A DNA stretch of 64,000 nt from DATAEG01 sp963703085 (GCA_963703085.1 OY969789.1:3596001-3660000), one strand, 5' to 3'. Shown: positions 53,391-62,393, counted from the first letter of the stretch. Notes: a model not told the origin generated them from the sequence alone. A program made the numbers and translations.

Positions 53391-53485
53391 CCGAAACCGC
53401 CTTCCCGGATCCAGCTAGGAGACCGTAGTCGTCCCCGGCGGTACCGCGGCGGAAACGATCAGACCAACCTGGTAGGCATTGCCTG

Positions 53486-55420
53486 GTGACGCTGCCCGGG
53501 AACGCTGCCGGCGTCGCCCGCGTCATGGTGGACACGCCTTTGGCTCACCTGGACCGGCCGTTCGACTACCTCGTCCCCGAGCCGCTGCGCGGTGCGGTCA
53601 CGGCAGGCTCACGGGTCCGGGTGCGCTTCTCCGGGCGGCTCGTCGACGGCTACGTGCTCGGCGTCGGTGAGCAGACCGACCATGTGGGCAAGCTGGCCGA
53701 ACTGCAGCGCGTGATCGGCGCAGAACCAGTGCTGACCGAGGAGACCGCGGAACTGTTCCGCGCAGTCGCCGACCGGTGGGCGGGCACGTTCGCCGATGTG
53801 GCGCGCCTCGGCGTACCGGGCCGGCATGCCCGCGCCGAGTCAGCCCGGTGGGACCGCCTGCCGGTGGCACCGCCGGAGGACAGCGCCGGCTGGGCTGTCT
53901 ATCGAGCCGGACCGGCCTTCCGCACCGCAGTGTCGGCCGGCCGGCCGGCGCGGGCGGTGTGGTCCGCGCTGCCCGGCGAGGACTGGCCGACCCGCTTCGC
54001 CGAGGCGGCGCATGCCGCGGCAGCGGCGGGCCGGGGCGCCGTGCTGGTCGTACCGGACGCGCGAGACCTGGCCCGGCTCGACGCGGCGATGCGCACCGAG
54101 CTCGGCCCGGGTCGGTACGTCGCATTGAGCGCCGACCTCGGTCCGGAAACGCGGTACCGACGGTGGCTGGCGGCGCTGCGCGGCGACGTGACCGTGGTGA
54201 TCGGGACCCGCTCCGCCGCGCTCGCGCCGGTACCGAACCTGGGGCTGCTGGCCATCTGGGACGACGGCGACGATCTGCATGCCGAGCCGCGCGCGCCCTA
54301 CCCGCATGCTCGTGACCTGCTGATCCTGCGCGCGTCCCTTTGCTCGGCGGCGCTGCTGGTCGGCAGCTACGCCCGGACGGCGGAGGCGCACCTGCTCGTC
54401 GAGTCCGGCTGGGCGCAGGAGATCACCGCAGACCGGGTGGTGCTGCGCGAACGGGTACCGCGGATCGCTGCGGTCGGTGACGACATCGAGCAGGCCCGCG
54501 ACCCGGCGGCCAGCGCGGCCCGGCTGCCGAGCATCGCCTGGCGGGCCGCCCGGGAGGCGCTGGCGGCCGGTCACCCGGTGCTGGTGCAGGTGCCCCGGCG
54601 CGGGTATGCACCGGCGCTGGCCTGCATCCGGGATCGCACCCCGGCCCGCTGCGCGACGTGCTCGGGACCGCTGGCCGCCAGCTCCGGGCAGGCGATCGCA
54701 GCGTGCCGCTGGTGCGGCCGGCCGGCGGCGGACTGGTCGTGCCCGGTGTGCGGAGAGCGACGGATGCGGGCGGTCGTGATCGGCGCCGGGCGCACCGCGG
54801 AGGAACTCGGCCGGGCCTTTCCCGGTGTGCAGTTGCGACTGTCCGGGGGATCGACCGTGCTGGCCGACGTCCCGGCCGAGCCGGCGCTCGTCGTCGCCAC
54901 GCCGGGCGCCGAGCCGATACCCGCAGCGGGCTACGGCGCCGCGCTGCTGCTGGATGGCTGGGCGTTGCTGTCCCGGCCCGACCTGCGCGCTGCCGAGGAG
55001 ACGCTGCGCCGCTGGTCCAACGCGGTCGCGTTGGTGCGGGCCGACGGCAGGGTGGTGGTCGGTGCCGATGCCGGGGTGCCGGCGGTGCAGGCGCTGATCC
55101 GGTGGGACCCGGCCGGGCATGCCTCCCGCGAGCTGGCCGACCGCACCGAACTGCGCTTCCCACCCGCCGTGCGCATGGCCTCGCTGACCGGATCGGCCGC
55201 GGCGGTGTCCGAGCTGATGGGCCATGCCCAGCTGCCGCAGCCGCACGAGATGATAGGTCCGGTGCCGGCGAAGGACGGCGCCGAGCGGCTGCTGATCCGG
55301 GTGCCGCGGGCCTCCGCAGCCGCGTTGGCCGCGGCATTGAAGGCGGCCATGGCGATCCGATCGGCGCGCAAGGCGAGCGATCCGGTGCGGGTGCAGCTCG
55401 ATCCGCACGAGTTGTTCTGA
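53486..55420 (+). CDS. priA: PriA-like primosomal protein N' (actinobacterial, degenerate helicase)
   Basis: Protein of 644 residues. The N-terminal 3'-DNA-binding domain (VMVDTPLAHLDRPFDYLVPE, GSRVRVRFSGRLVDGYVLGV) and zinc region with paired Cys (ARCATCSG, AACRWCGRP, WSCPVCGERRM) are recognisable. The helicase motifs are eroded: in place of the GKT P-loop there is GRGAVLVVPDARDLARLD, and the DEAH box position reads WDDGDDLH. Actinobacterial PriA is known to lack these residues and is thought not to unwind DNA by itself. It restarts stalled replication with other factors. GTG at 53486; a second start before VMVDTPLAHL is possible. Confidence 0.93.
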   Translation: MTLPGNAAGVARVMVDTPLAHLDRPFDYLVPEPLRGAVTAGSRVRVRFSGRLVDGYVLGVGEQTDHVGKLAELQRVIGAEPVLTEETAELFRAVADRWAGTFADVARLGVPGRHARAESARWDRLPVAPPEDSAGWAVYRAGPAFRTAVSAGRPARAVWSALPGEDWPTRFAEAAHAAAAAGRGAVLVVPDARDLARLDAAMRTELGPGRYVALSADLGPETRYRRWLAALRGDVTVVIGTRSAALAPVPNLGLLAIWDDGDDLHAEPRAPYPHARDLLILRASLCSAALLVGSYARTAEAHLLVESGWAQEITADRVVLRERVPRIAAVGDDIEQARDPAASAARLPSIAWRAAREALAAGHPVLVQVPRRGYAPALACIRDRTPARCATCSGPLAASSGQAIAACRWCGRPAADWSCPVCGERRMRAVVIGAGRTAEELGRAFPGVQLRLSGGSTVLADVPAEPALVVATPGAEPIPAAGYGAALLLDGWALLSRPDLRAAEETLRRWSNAVALVRADGRVVVGADAGVPAVQALIRWDPAGHASRELADRTELRFPPAVRMASLTGSAAAVSELMGHAQLPQPHEMIGPVPAKDGAERLLIRVPRASAAALAAALKAAMAIRSARKASDPVRVQLDPHELF

Positions 55421-55423
55421 ACG

Positions 55424-56386
55424 TCAGAGTGGGTCGGCCAGGGCGCTGGTGAACCGCGCCGCGACGGCAGCGACGGCGGCGCGGAGCTCCGGGCCGCCGT
55501 CGACGCGAAAGTCGAACGGCACGCAGGCCAGCCACTCCTGCGCGTACATCGTCGGGTTGCTGGTGCTGCCGACCAGCACGCATCCCTCCGCCGACGGCTC
55601 CAGCCGTCCCATGGGCGGCCGGATCCACGGTGCGACCTCGGTCGGCGCAGCGTCGAACAGCACCCGAGTCGGGAACTCCCAGCCGGTGCCCAGGTTCTCC
55701 TCCACTGCAGCTACCGGATCGGGAAGATCCGGCGCCTCGAATGTCTGGTCCAGCTGTTGCAGCGTGCGGACCCGGTCGACCCGGTAGGTGCGGATCGCGT
55801 CGGCGCGATGCGAGTGACACAGCAGGTACCAGCGCCCGTGACGCACCACGACCGCCCACGGGTCGACCTCGGCCGCCCACTCCGTCCCGGCCTCGCTGCG
55901 ATAGGTGACCAGCACTCGACGTCGGGCAGCGATCGCAGCGACGAGAGCGCTGGTGGTGGCCGGGTCGGGCCGGGTGGAGTACCGGCTGGGTGCAGCCGAC
56001 GCATGTTCGCGCAGCATTGCGGCTTGCCGGCCGACATTCGCCGGCAGCGCCCGGATGACCTTTCCCAGCGCAGCGCCGACCAAGTCGTCGACGTCGCTGG
56101 CTGCCGGCTGGCTGTCGAGTACCGCCATGACCAGGCCGAGCCCTTCCGCCTCGGTGAAGACGACCGGGGGCAGCCTCGTCCCGCGGCCTAGCTGGTACCC
56201 GCCGTAGCGGCCCCGGGTCGAGTCGACGGGGATGCCCGCCTCGCGCAGGATCCCGACGTAACGACGCGCCGCGCGCTCCGTGACCCCCAGCCGAGCGCCG
56301 AGTTCGGCGGCCGTCGTGCCGGGGCGGTTCTGCAGGATTTCCAGGGTCCGCAGCGCCCGCGCGGTGGGACTGGTATCGGTGGGCAC
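55424..56386 (-). CDS. HTH/WYL-domain transcriptional regulator
   Basis: Protein of 320 residues. N-terminal HTH_11 (ARALRTLEILQNRPGTTAAE, LGARLGVTERAARRYVGILR) and C-terminal WYL domain (RRRVLVTYRSE, AVVVRHGRWYLLCHSHRADA, IRTYRVDRVRTLQ). WYL proteins sense ligands, often nucleic-acid or nucleotide-related, and regulate neighbouring genes. Start GTG at 56386. It is divergent from the small hydrolase at 56488 and probably controls it; a CCGGA-TCCGG inverted repeat lies between them. Confidence 0.92.
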   Translation of the reverse strand: MPTDTSPTARALRTLEILQNRPGTTAAELGARLGVTERAARRYVGILREAGIPVDSTRGRYGGYQLGRGTRLPPVVFTEAEGLGLVMAVLDSQPAASDVDDLVGAALGKVIRALPANVGRQAAMLREHASAAPSRYSTRPDPATTSALVAAIAARRRVLVTYRSEAGTEWAAEVDPWAVVVRHGRWYLLCHSHRADAIRTYRVDRVRTLQQLDQTFEAPDLPDPVAAVEENLGTGWEFPTRVLFDAAPTEVAPWIRPPMGRLEPSAEGCVLVGSTSNPTMYAQEWLACVPFDFRVDGGPELRAAVAAVAARFTSALADPL

Positions 56387-56415
56387 GCAGGCAGCGTAGG
56401 CGCCGCAGCGGTAAA

Positions 56416-56434
56416 CCGGAAGTGGATCGTCCGG
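56416..56434. promoter_or_regulatory. short inverted repeat in WYL regulator / hydrolase promoter region
   Basis: CCGGA (56416-56420) and TCCGG (56430-56434) frame 9 bases in the 101-base divergent gap. It lies 30-48 bases upstream of the WYL gene start. The arms are only 5 bp, so this is a weak operator candidate. Confidence 0.3.
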
Positions 56435-56487
56435 AGCTGGTCCTAGCGTGTGTGGCATCGGACCGCACTGCAGAAGGAGAGCTGATC

Positions 56488-57171
56488 GTGGACATCCTGC
56501 TCATCGCCGGCCTGTGGCTGGACGGATCCGCCTGGGACGAGGTCGGGCCGGCACTGGAGTCGCTCGGGCACCACCCGGTGCCGCTCACCCTGCCGGGTCA
56601 GGGTGACGCGGCCGCCGCAGCCACCCTCGAGGGCCAGGTGGCTGCGGTAGTAGCGGCTGTGGACGCGGCGGCTGACAAGCCGATGGTGGTGGGGCATTCC
56701 GCCGCCAGCACCCTGGCCTGGCTGGCCGCCGACGCCCGTCCGGAGAAGGTGGCCAAGGTCGCCCTCATCGGTGGCTTCCCGTCCGCCGACGGCGCCGGGT
56801 ACGCCGACTTCTTCGAGATCAAGGACGGGGTGATGCCCTTCCCGGGGTGGGAGCCGTTCGAGGGGCCGGACTCTGCTGATCTGGACGAGGCGGCGCGCAG
56901 CCGTCTTGCCGAAGCGGCAATACCCGTCCCCGAAGGGGTGAGCAAGGCAGTCGTGCGGCTGTCCGACGAGCGACGCTACGACGTGCCGGTGGTTCTGGTG
57001 TGCCCGGAATACACCCCGGCGCAGGCCCACGAGTGGATCGACTCCGGCGACGTGCCGGAGCTGGCGAAGGCCAAGCAGGTGGACTTCGTGGACATCGATT
57101 CGGGGCACTGGCCGATGTTCACGAAGCCGGCCGAGCTGGCCCGCATCCTCGCCGCGGCAGCCGATGACTGA
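56488..57171 (+). CDS. alpha/beta-fold hydrolase
   Basis: Protein of 227 residues. The nucleophile elbow is PMVVGHSAASTLAWLA (G-H-S-A-A), the oxyanion region is LIAGLWLDGSAWDEVGPALE and the catalytic His is in IDSGHWPMFTKPAELARIL. Esterase or related activity; substrate unknown. GTG at 56488 has AGAAGGAGAG upstream. Divergent from the WYL regulator, whose likely target it is. Confidence 0.9.
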   Translation: MDILLIAGLWLDGSAWDEVGPALESLGHHPVPLTLPGQGDAAAAATLEGQVAAVVAAVDAAADKPMVVGHSAASTLAWLAADARPEKVAKVALIGGFPSADGAGYADFFEIKDGVMPFPGWEPFEGPDSADLDEAARSRLAEAAIPVPEGVSKAVVRLSDERRYDVPVVLVCPEYTPAQAHEWIDSGDVPELAKAKQVDFVDIDSGHWPMFTKPAELARILAAAADD

Positions 57172-57206
57172 GGTCAGGGTCGGAGGGAACCTGCACAATC
57201 GCCGGT

Positions 57207-57674
57207 ATGGCCGTGCACAGTGCGGGAGTTCTGCTCTTTCGCCGCAGCGACGATGCGATCGAGGTGTTGCTCGGTCACATGGGCGGCCCGTTCTGGCGGC
57301 GCAAGGACGCCGGTGCCTGGTCCGTCCCGAAGGGCCTGCTCGAACCCGGTGAGGACCACGAGGCAGCGGCGCGCCGGGAGTTCGCCGAGGAACTCGGTAT
57401 CCCCGTGCCGGCCGGGCCGATGATCCCGCTCGGCACCGAACAGCAGCGCGGCGGCAAGGTCGTGACGCTCTGGGCGATCGAGGCCGACCTGGACACCTCG
57501 AGCATCCGACCCGGCACCTTCGAGATGGAATGGCCGCCGAAGTCAGGACGGCAGCAGTCATTTCCTGAGCTAGACCGCGCCGAGTGGATCGGGGTCGAGG
57601 CGGCCCGGGCCAAGCTGGTCGGCGGTCAGCGGGTCTTTCTGGATCGGCTGCTGGCAACTATCGAAGGGGGATGA
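57207..57674 (+). CDS. Nudix hydrolase
   Basis: Protein of 155 residues with a complete Nudix box GLLEPGEDHEAAARREFAEE followed by LGI. It starts AVHSAGVLLFRRSDDAIEVL and has WSVPKGLLEP, which resembles diadenosine/NTP-type DR1025-like actinobacterial members. It hydrolyses a nucleoside diphosphate derivative, not identified. In contrast to the remnant at 12429, its catalytic residues are intact. Its 3' end overlaps the convergent SRPBCC gene by 17 bases. Confidence 0.92.
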   Translation: MAVHSAGVLLFRRSDDAIEVLLGHMGGPFWRRKDAGAWSVPKGLLEPGEDHEAAARREFAEELGIPVPAGPMIPLGTEQQRGGKVVTLWAIEADLDTSSIRPGTFEMEWPPKSGRQQSFPELDRAEWIGVEAARAKLVGGQRVFLDRLLATIEGG

Positions 57675-58212
57675 CCGAGGCGTTCCGCGCGTCGCGAGCG
57701 GCCAGCCCGGCCAGGGTCAGCAGCTGCTTGCGCATCATGATCAGATCACCCCACGCCAATGGCCAGCCGGTCAGTCGACGGAGCAAGGGCTGCGTTCCGA
57801 TGACCAGCCGGCAGACCATTCGGCAGTGGCCGGCGTCCACCGGTTCGGCTGCGTAGGTGAAGCCCATCCGGCCGAATACCCGCTCGGAGTCGGGCAACCC
57901 CCTCCCGCTGAACTGCTCACCCGGCCGGATGTCGGTCAGCCGAAACACCATCATCGACTGGCCGACAACGAGCTGATCGGCACCTTCGGTGAGCTCGGTT
58001 GGGCTGCGCCGGCCGCGGTTGTCGAGCAGGTCGTAGCTGTACGGCGCTACGGCGATCTGGCACAGCCACCGGTAGGCCAGGTCGGCAGGAGCGGCGACAT
58101 CGACCGCCCGGGTCAGTCGCATCGCTCTTCCGGCGACCAGGTCGTCGGCCGGATACGAGCGGGCGTGTTCCTCGCGGGTTGAGCCCCAGCTGTAGGGCAG
58201 TCTGTGTCTCAT
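57658..58212 (-). CDS. SRPBCC-type START/polyketide-cyclase-like protein
   Basis: Protein of 184 residues: AMRLTRAVDVAAPADLAYRW, LCQIAVAPYSYDLLDNRGRR, SPTELTEGADQLVVGQSMMV, FTYAAEPVDAGHCRMVCRLV. The opening RxVDVxAPxxxxYRWLCQ is the SRPBCC ligand-binding fold pattern. Such proteins bind hydrophobic molecules; function unknown. ATG at 58212 follows GGAGGTCGAGG. Divergent from the TetR gene, with operator-like sites between. Confidence 0.85.
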   Translation of the reverse strand: MRHRLPYSWGSTREEHARSYPADDLVAGRAMRLTRAVDVAAPADLAYRWLCQIAVAPYSYDLLDNRGRRSPTELTEGADQLVVGQSMMVFRLTDIRPGEQFSGRGLPDSERVFGRMGFTYAAEPVDAGHCRMVCRLVIGTQPLLRRLTGWPLAWGDLIMMRKQLLTLAGLAARDARNASVIPLR

Positions 58213-58223
58213 CCTCGACCTCC

Positions 58224-58261
58224 ATACGGATGCGTATTGTTCTCCGTACTGTAGCGTATGG
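58224..58261. promoter_or_regulatory. two operator-like palindromes between SRPBCC gene and TetR gene
   Basis: Site 1 is ATACGGATGCGTAT (58224-58237), a perfect ATACG/CGTAT palindrome with 4-base spacer. Site 2, CCGTACTGTAGCGTATGG (58244-58261), is an imperfect copy (CCGTAC against GTATGG). Both lie in the 52-base divergent gap. This is the expected place and form for autoregulation by the TetR protein and control of the SRPBCC gene. Confidence 0.6.
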
Positions 58262-58264
58262 TCT

Positions 58265-58828
58265 GTGCCACCGAGACCCAGGTTGACCCGCGCCGATTGG
58301 ATCGCGGCCGCGACCGATCTTCTTGCCGAGGGTGGTGTCGCTGCCCTCGCAGTCGAGCCGTTGGCTGCTCGGTTGGGCGCGACCAAGGGCAGCTTCTACT
58401 GGCACTTCACCAACCGCGAGGGACTGGTGGCGGCGGTGCTGGACGCGTGGACAGACAAGCACACCGAGGCGATCATTCGACATGTCGAGCAGGTAGCCGA
58501 CCCGCGCCAACGGCTGAGCCGGCTGTTCGCGGACGTGTTCGTCAGCGGCCATGACTCGCGCATCGAGCTCAGCCTGCTGGCCAGCATCGACGATCCTGTG
58601 GTGAGCCGGGCCATGCGTCAGGTCACTCGGCGGCGGGTCGACTACGTTGCTCGGTGCTTCGCCGATACCGGGATCGACGAAGCTGCGGCCCGGCAGCATG
58701 CCGTATTGGCCTACAGCGCGTATGTCGGGCTCATCCAGGCGCAACAAGCCTCCGGCGGCCGGCTGCTTCCGGCGCGGGACCGGGACGCCTACTTCGCATT
58801 CCTGGAGCAGCAGCTCTTTCCGGCCTGA
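58265..58828 (+). CDS. TetR family transcriptional regulator
   Basis: Protein of 187 residues. HTH is WIAAATDLLAEGGVAALAVE, LAARLGATKGSFYWHFTNRE; the C-terminal part is helical (LSLLASIDDPVVSRAMRQVT). A repressor that releases DNA on binding a small molecule. GTG at 58265 lies only 4 bases from the second palindrome, consistent with autorepression. Convergent overlap of 40 bases with the next gene's 3' end. Confidence 0.93.
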   Translation: MPPRPRLTRADWIAAATDLLAEGGVAALAVEPLAARLGATKGSFYWHFTNREGLVAAVLDAWTDKHTEAIIRHVEQVADPRQRLSRLFADVFVSGHDSRIELSLLASIDDPVVSRAMRQVTRRRVDYVARCFADTGIDEAAARQHAVLAYSAYVGLIQAQQASGGRLLPARDRDAYFAFLEQQLFPA

Positions 58829-60037
58829 CGCGCCCGGGCGAGCAGGTACTCGCGTTCCGGGGTGGACAGCGTGCTCCGCGCCGCCCAGCGATAGGAGGCT
58901 TCAGCCGCGGCGAACTGGCCAGCACGCTGCTGCAGATGAGCTCGAACTGCCAGCAGCCGGTAATTGTCCCGGGGCAAGGCGGTGCCGTCGAGCTGATCGA
59001 TCAGCGCCAGGCCGGCGCCCGGACCGTGCACCATAGCCTCGGCAACCGCTCGGTTCAGCGTGACGATCGGATTGCCCGTGACCCGTTCGAGCAGTTTGTA
59101 GAGGACGAGAATCTCCGCCCAGTCGGTGTGCTCGGTGTCGATCGCTTCGGCGTGGAGCGCGGCGATCGCGGCCTGCAGCAGGTACGGGCCGGGTGAGCGG
59201 CCCGGCAACGACTCGTGCACGATGGCGAGGCCCTCGGCGATGTCCTGCTGGTTCCAGCGGCTGCGGTCCTGCTCATCCAGCGCGATCATGAGCCCGGCAT
59301 CCGTCGTCCTGGCCTCCCGCCGGGCATCGGTGAGCAGCATCAACGCCAGCAGCCCGGCGGCCTCGGGATGGCTTGGCCGCGCGAAGTGAACCTGTCGCGC
59401 CAGCCGGATCGCCTCGCGAGTCAGATCGGTGTCGAGCAATGAATCCCCGGTGGTAGCCGTGTGACCTTCGTTGAACATCAGGTACAGCACGGTCAGTACC
59501 TGCGCGAGGCGATCGTCGGGGTCGGCCGGGACGGGGAACCCGGCGCCCGAGTCCCGGATGCGGGCCTTGGCCCGGGTGATGCGTTGCGCGATGGTGGCTT
59601 CCGGCACGAGATAGGCCCGCGCTATCTGCGCGGTGCTCAGCCCGGCAACGGCGCGCAGGGTGAGGGCGATCTGTGCCGAGACACTCAGCGCGGGATGGCA
59701 GCACAGCGTGAGCACCTCCAGGCTGTCATCGCCGCTGGGGGCGGACTGCCGCGTCAGCGGGTGGCTCAACCTGGCCTCGGTGGCCTCGCGGTTGCGTCGG
59801 CGCGCCTCGGTGCGGATCTGATCGATGAGCCGGCGGCTGGCCGCAGTGACGAGCCAGGCGCGCGGGTCGTCGCGGAGTTCCGTCGGCCGGCCACTGGTCG
59901 TGCGCCGCGAGCAGCGCCTCCTGGACGGCGTTCTCACAGAGGTCGAACTGGCCGGTGCCGTAGCGGCGCAGCAGCGCCGCGAGGACCTGCGGCGCGAACG
60001 CGCGCAGCAGGTCCTCGGGAACCGGCGGGATTGTCAG
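58789..60037 (-). CDS. ECF sigma factor of the YCII-linked (ECF42-like) group, one apparent inserted base
   Basis: Family members have regions 2 and 4 plus a long C-terminal TPR-like domain (DUF6596), about 400-415 residues. Here the first ~50 residues (VPEDLLRAFAPQVLAALLRR, DLCENAVQEALLAAHDQWPA) are in one frame and the rest (DDPRAWLVTAASRRLIDQIR onward, LYLMFNEGHTATTGDSLLDT) in the next. Removing one base near 59872 restores DGTPDDPRAWL and gives 416 codons. The start is unclear: no ATG or GTG precedes PPVPEDLL; CTG at 60037 or a non-standard ATC at 60031 after GGAGG are the candidates. It overlaps the YCII gene stop, the usual partner. ECF42-type factors control stress and resistance genes. 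Confidence 0.88.
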
Positions 60038-60402
60038 ACCTCCGCCCCGGCCGAGAACATGACCGGCCGGACCTCCAGTGCAAGACCGTCGATCGTGGCG
60101 TCGGGCAGGCGTTGCGCGAGCTCGATAGCGCGCTGCTTGGAGTCGACGTCCAGCAGGTAGTAGCCGCCCATGAACTCCTTGCTCTCCGCGAAGGGGCCAT
60201 CGGTGACCTGCGGCTTCTTGCCCACGCTGCGGATGACCGTCGACTGGCTCGGGTCGCCCAGCGCATGGGTGCTGAGCATCTCGCCCGACTCGGTGGTCTC
60301 GGCCATGAATGCCTGGTGCCCGGTCGTGATCGACTGCTGCTCGTCCTCGGCCAGCGATTCGATGACTGCCGGGTCGACGTGCATCAGGATGACGTACTTC
60401 AT
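60034..60402 (-). CDS. YCII-domain (DGPF family) protein
   Basis: Protein of 122 residues: MKYVILMHVDPAVIESLAED at the start and the typical VTDGPFAESKEFMGGYYLLD motif. YCII/DGPF proteins are almost always encoded with an ECF42-type sigma factor, as here (the stop TGA lies at the sigma start). Their role is unknown; the conserved pairing suggests a regulator or enzyme in the same response. ATG at 60402 after GGAGCACTTC. Length and motif are complete. Confidence 0.92.
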   Translation of the reverse strand: MKYVILMHVDPAVIESLAEDEQQSITTGHQAFMAETTESGEMLSTHALGDPSQSTVIRSVGKKPQVTDGPFAESKEFMGGYYLLDVDSKQRAIELAQRLPDATIDGLALEVRPVMFSAGAEV

Positions 60403-60562
60403 GAAGTGCTCCTCTCGGTCGGTGTGGCCGCCGCTGCGACAACCAACGCCTGGTCGGCGCCGGATCCCGATTCTCGACACTTTCGCATTGGCAATCTTGC
60501 GGAGAGGCGACCGGCTGCCCCGAAGCAGAGCCCGGAGCAGGAGCAGCGCCGGGTGCGGGAGG

Positions 60563-61600
60563 CTAGCCGCCGGAGCTGGAGCGAAGCGGCGCGCCGAGCT
60601 GGTGCAGGTAGCGCACTGCGGCGATATACGAGCCGGGCAGGCTGGTCTCGGTGTAGGCGATGCGGTGTTCCTCGCAGTACTGCCGGACCAACCGTTGCGC
60701 GCGGCGCAGGCTGGGTCGAGGCAGGTTCGGGAAGAGGTGGTGCTCGATCTGGTAGTTCAGGCCACCCAACAGCAGGTCGGTGAACCAGCTGCCGCGCACG
60801 TTGCGGGACGTGAGCACCTGGCGACGCAGGAAGTCGAGCTCCTCGCCCTCCTCGACGATGGCCATGCCCTTGTGATTCGGCGCGAAGGAGCAGCCCATGT
60901 ACAGCCCGAAGATGCCCTGATGAATCGCCATGAACACCAGCGCCCGGACCGGGGTCAGCACGGTGAACACCACCGCGAAGTAGGCCAGCAGGTGGCTACT
61001 CATCAGCACCGTCTCGATGCGCCGGTACTTGCGGGTCTTGCGGCGCAGCAGGAATCGCATGCTGGCCACCCGCAGATGCAGACCCTCCAGCGTCAACAGC
61101 GGGAAGAACAACCATGCCTGGTGCTTGGCGATCAGCCGGCCGAGCCCGCCGGTGCGCTTGGCGATGTGGTTGGTGGTGAAGGCGAAGACGGCGTCGCCGA
61201 TGTCCGGGTCCTGGCCCTCGTGGTTCGGGTGGGAGTGGTGTTTGTTGTGCTTGTCCAACCACCAGCCGTAGCTCAATCCGACCAGCAGGTCGCCGGCGAC
61301 GATGCCCACCGTGTCGTTGGCCCGCCGGGTGCTGTACATCTGCTGGTGCCCACCGTCGTGGCCGAGGAAAGCGACCTGGGTGAAGACGATGCCCATCAGC
61401 ACAGCAACGGCCGTCTGATACCAGGAGTCCCCGACCAGGAAGAAGATCACCCAGGCGGCGGCGAACGCCAGCCCGGTCAGCGTGAGGCGCAGCGCATAGA
61501 GGGCTCGGCGTCGCTCGAGCAGATTGGCCTCGCGGATCTGCCGGCGCAGTCCGGCGAAGTCACTGCCGCGTTGCGTTATCACCGCTGCGGGTCCAGTCAT
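60563..61600 (-). CDS. membrane fatty acid desaturase (front-end/acyl-lipid type)
   Basis: Protein of 345 residues with the three His boxes of membrane desaturases: GHDGGH (81-85 region), HNKHHSHPN (118-122 region) and QIEHHLFP near the end. Four or more membrane segments (FAAAWVIFFLVGDSW, LLAYFAVVFTVLTPVRALVF). The di-iron site made by these His residues inserts a double bond into acyl chains; QxxHH in the last box is the pattern of front-end (delta-5/6-like) enzymes. ATG at 61600 has GGGAG upstream; an alternative ATG at 61672 would add 24 residues. No cytochrome b5 domain is fused. Confidence 0.92.
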   Translation of the reverse strand: MTGPAAVITQRGSDFAGLRRQIREANLLERRRALYALRLTLTGLAFAAAWVIFFLVGDSWYQTAVAVLMGIVFTQVAFLGHDGGHQQMYSTRRANDTVGIVAGDLLVGLSYGWWLDKHNKHHSHPNHEGQDPDIGDAVFAFTTNHIAKRTGGLGRLIAKHQAWLFFPLLTLEGLHLRVASMRFLLRRKTRKYRRIETVLMSSHLLAYFAVVFTVLTPVRALVFMAIHQGIFGLYMGCSFAPNHKGMAIVEEGEELDFLRRQVLTSRNVRGSWFTDLLLGGLNYQIEHHLFPNLPRPSLRRAQRLVRQYCEEHRIAYTETSLPGSYIAAVRYLHQLGAPLRSSSGG

Positions 61601-61823
61601 CAGCGCTCCCGTCCGTTTGAGCAAAGCGAATCCGACTGGAACGCCGTCGCTGTGGTTGCCCTGTTCGTTCATGGCCCACTGCGGCCAAAGATACCGCGGA
61701 TCCGAGCCTCGGACGGCGGCTCTCAGTCGGTACGCGGCGCGGACGGGTCCCGGCCGAGTTCGTAGACTCTCCCGTTGTGACGTCCGTAGCCTGCCGCCTG
61801 GGTCTCGGCACCTGGCGGTGCCG

Positions 61824-62393
61824 ATGACGGTGCAACCCATCCGGTTGTTCGGCGACCCGGTATTGCGCAGCAAGGCCGCTGTGGTGACCGACTTCGACAA
61901 GCAGTTGCGCCGGCTCGTCGAGGACCTGACCGCGACGATGCTCGATGCGCCCGGCGCCGGGCTGGCCGCACCGCAGATCGGCGTGGGGCTGCGGGTGTTC
62001 ACCTATCACGTCAGCGAGGAGCAGCAGGGCCACCTCGTGAACCCGGTGCTGCACTTTCCCGGCGTGGAGGAGCAGGACGGCCCGGAGGGCTGCCTGTCCA
62101 TCCCCGGGCTGACCTTCGACTGCCGCCGCAAGGAACACGTCGTTGCGCATGGCCAGAACATGTGGGGCGACCCGATCACCGTCGAGGGGACGGCCAAGCT
62201 GTCCCGCTGCGTCCAGCACGAGACCGATCACCTGGACGGGGTGCTGTTCGTCGACCGGATGGACGAGACGACGCGCAAGCAGGCCATGAAGGCGATCCGC
62301 GAAGCCGACTGGTTCGGCGCAGGCACTCCCGTGGTCAAGGTGAGCCCGCACGCCCCCGGCAAGGTCAGTTCTGCGTTCGGCCCGGCGCGATGA
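61824..62393 (+). CDS. def: peptide deformylase
   Basis: Protein of 189 residues. Metal and active-site motifs are GAGLAAPQIGV, EGCLSIPG (Cys ligand) and QHETDHLDG (HExxH). It removes the formyl group from new proteins. ATG at 61824 has no strong RBS; GTG at 61818 is an alternative. It is followed by fmt with an ATGA overlap, so the pair that adds and removes the formyl group is co-expressed. Confidence 0.95.
   Translation: MTVQPIRLFGDPVLRSKAAVVTDFDKQLRRLVEDLTATMLDAPGAGLAAPQIGVGLRVFTYHVSEEQQGHLVNPVLHFPGVEEQDGPEGCLSIPGLTFDCRRKEHVVAHGQNMWGDPITVEGTAKLSRCVQHETDHLDGVLFVDRMDETTRKQAMKAIREADWFGAGTPVVKVSPHAPGKVSSAFGPAR

Noticed and set aside
53227..53535. 102-codon reverse frame across the metK-priA gap
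   Set aside because: Runs through the hairpin and the priA start with no protein-like features; a different short frame (53253-53390) is a better candidate.
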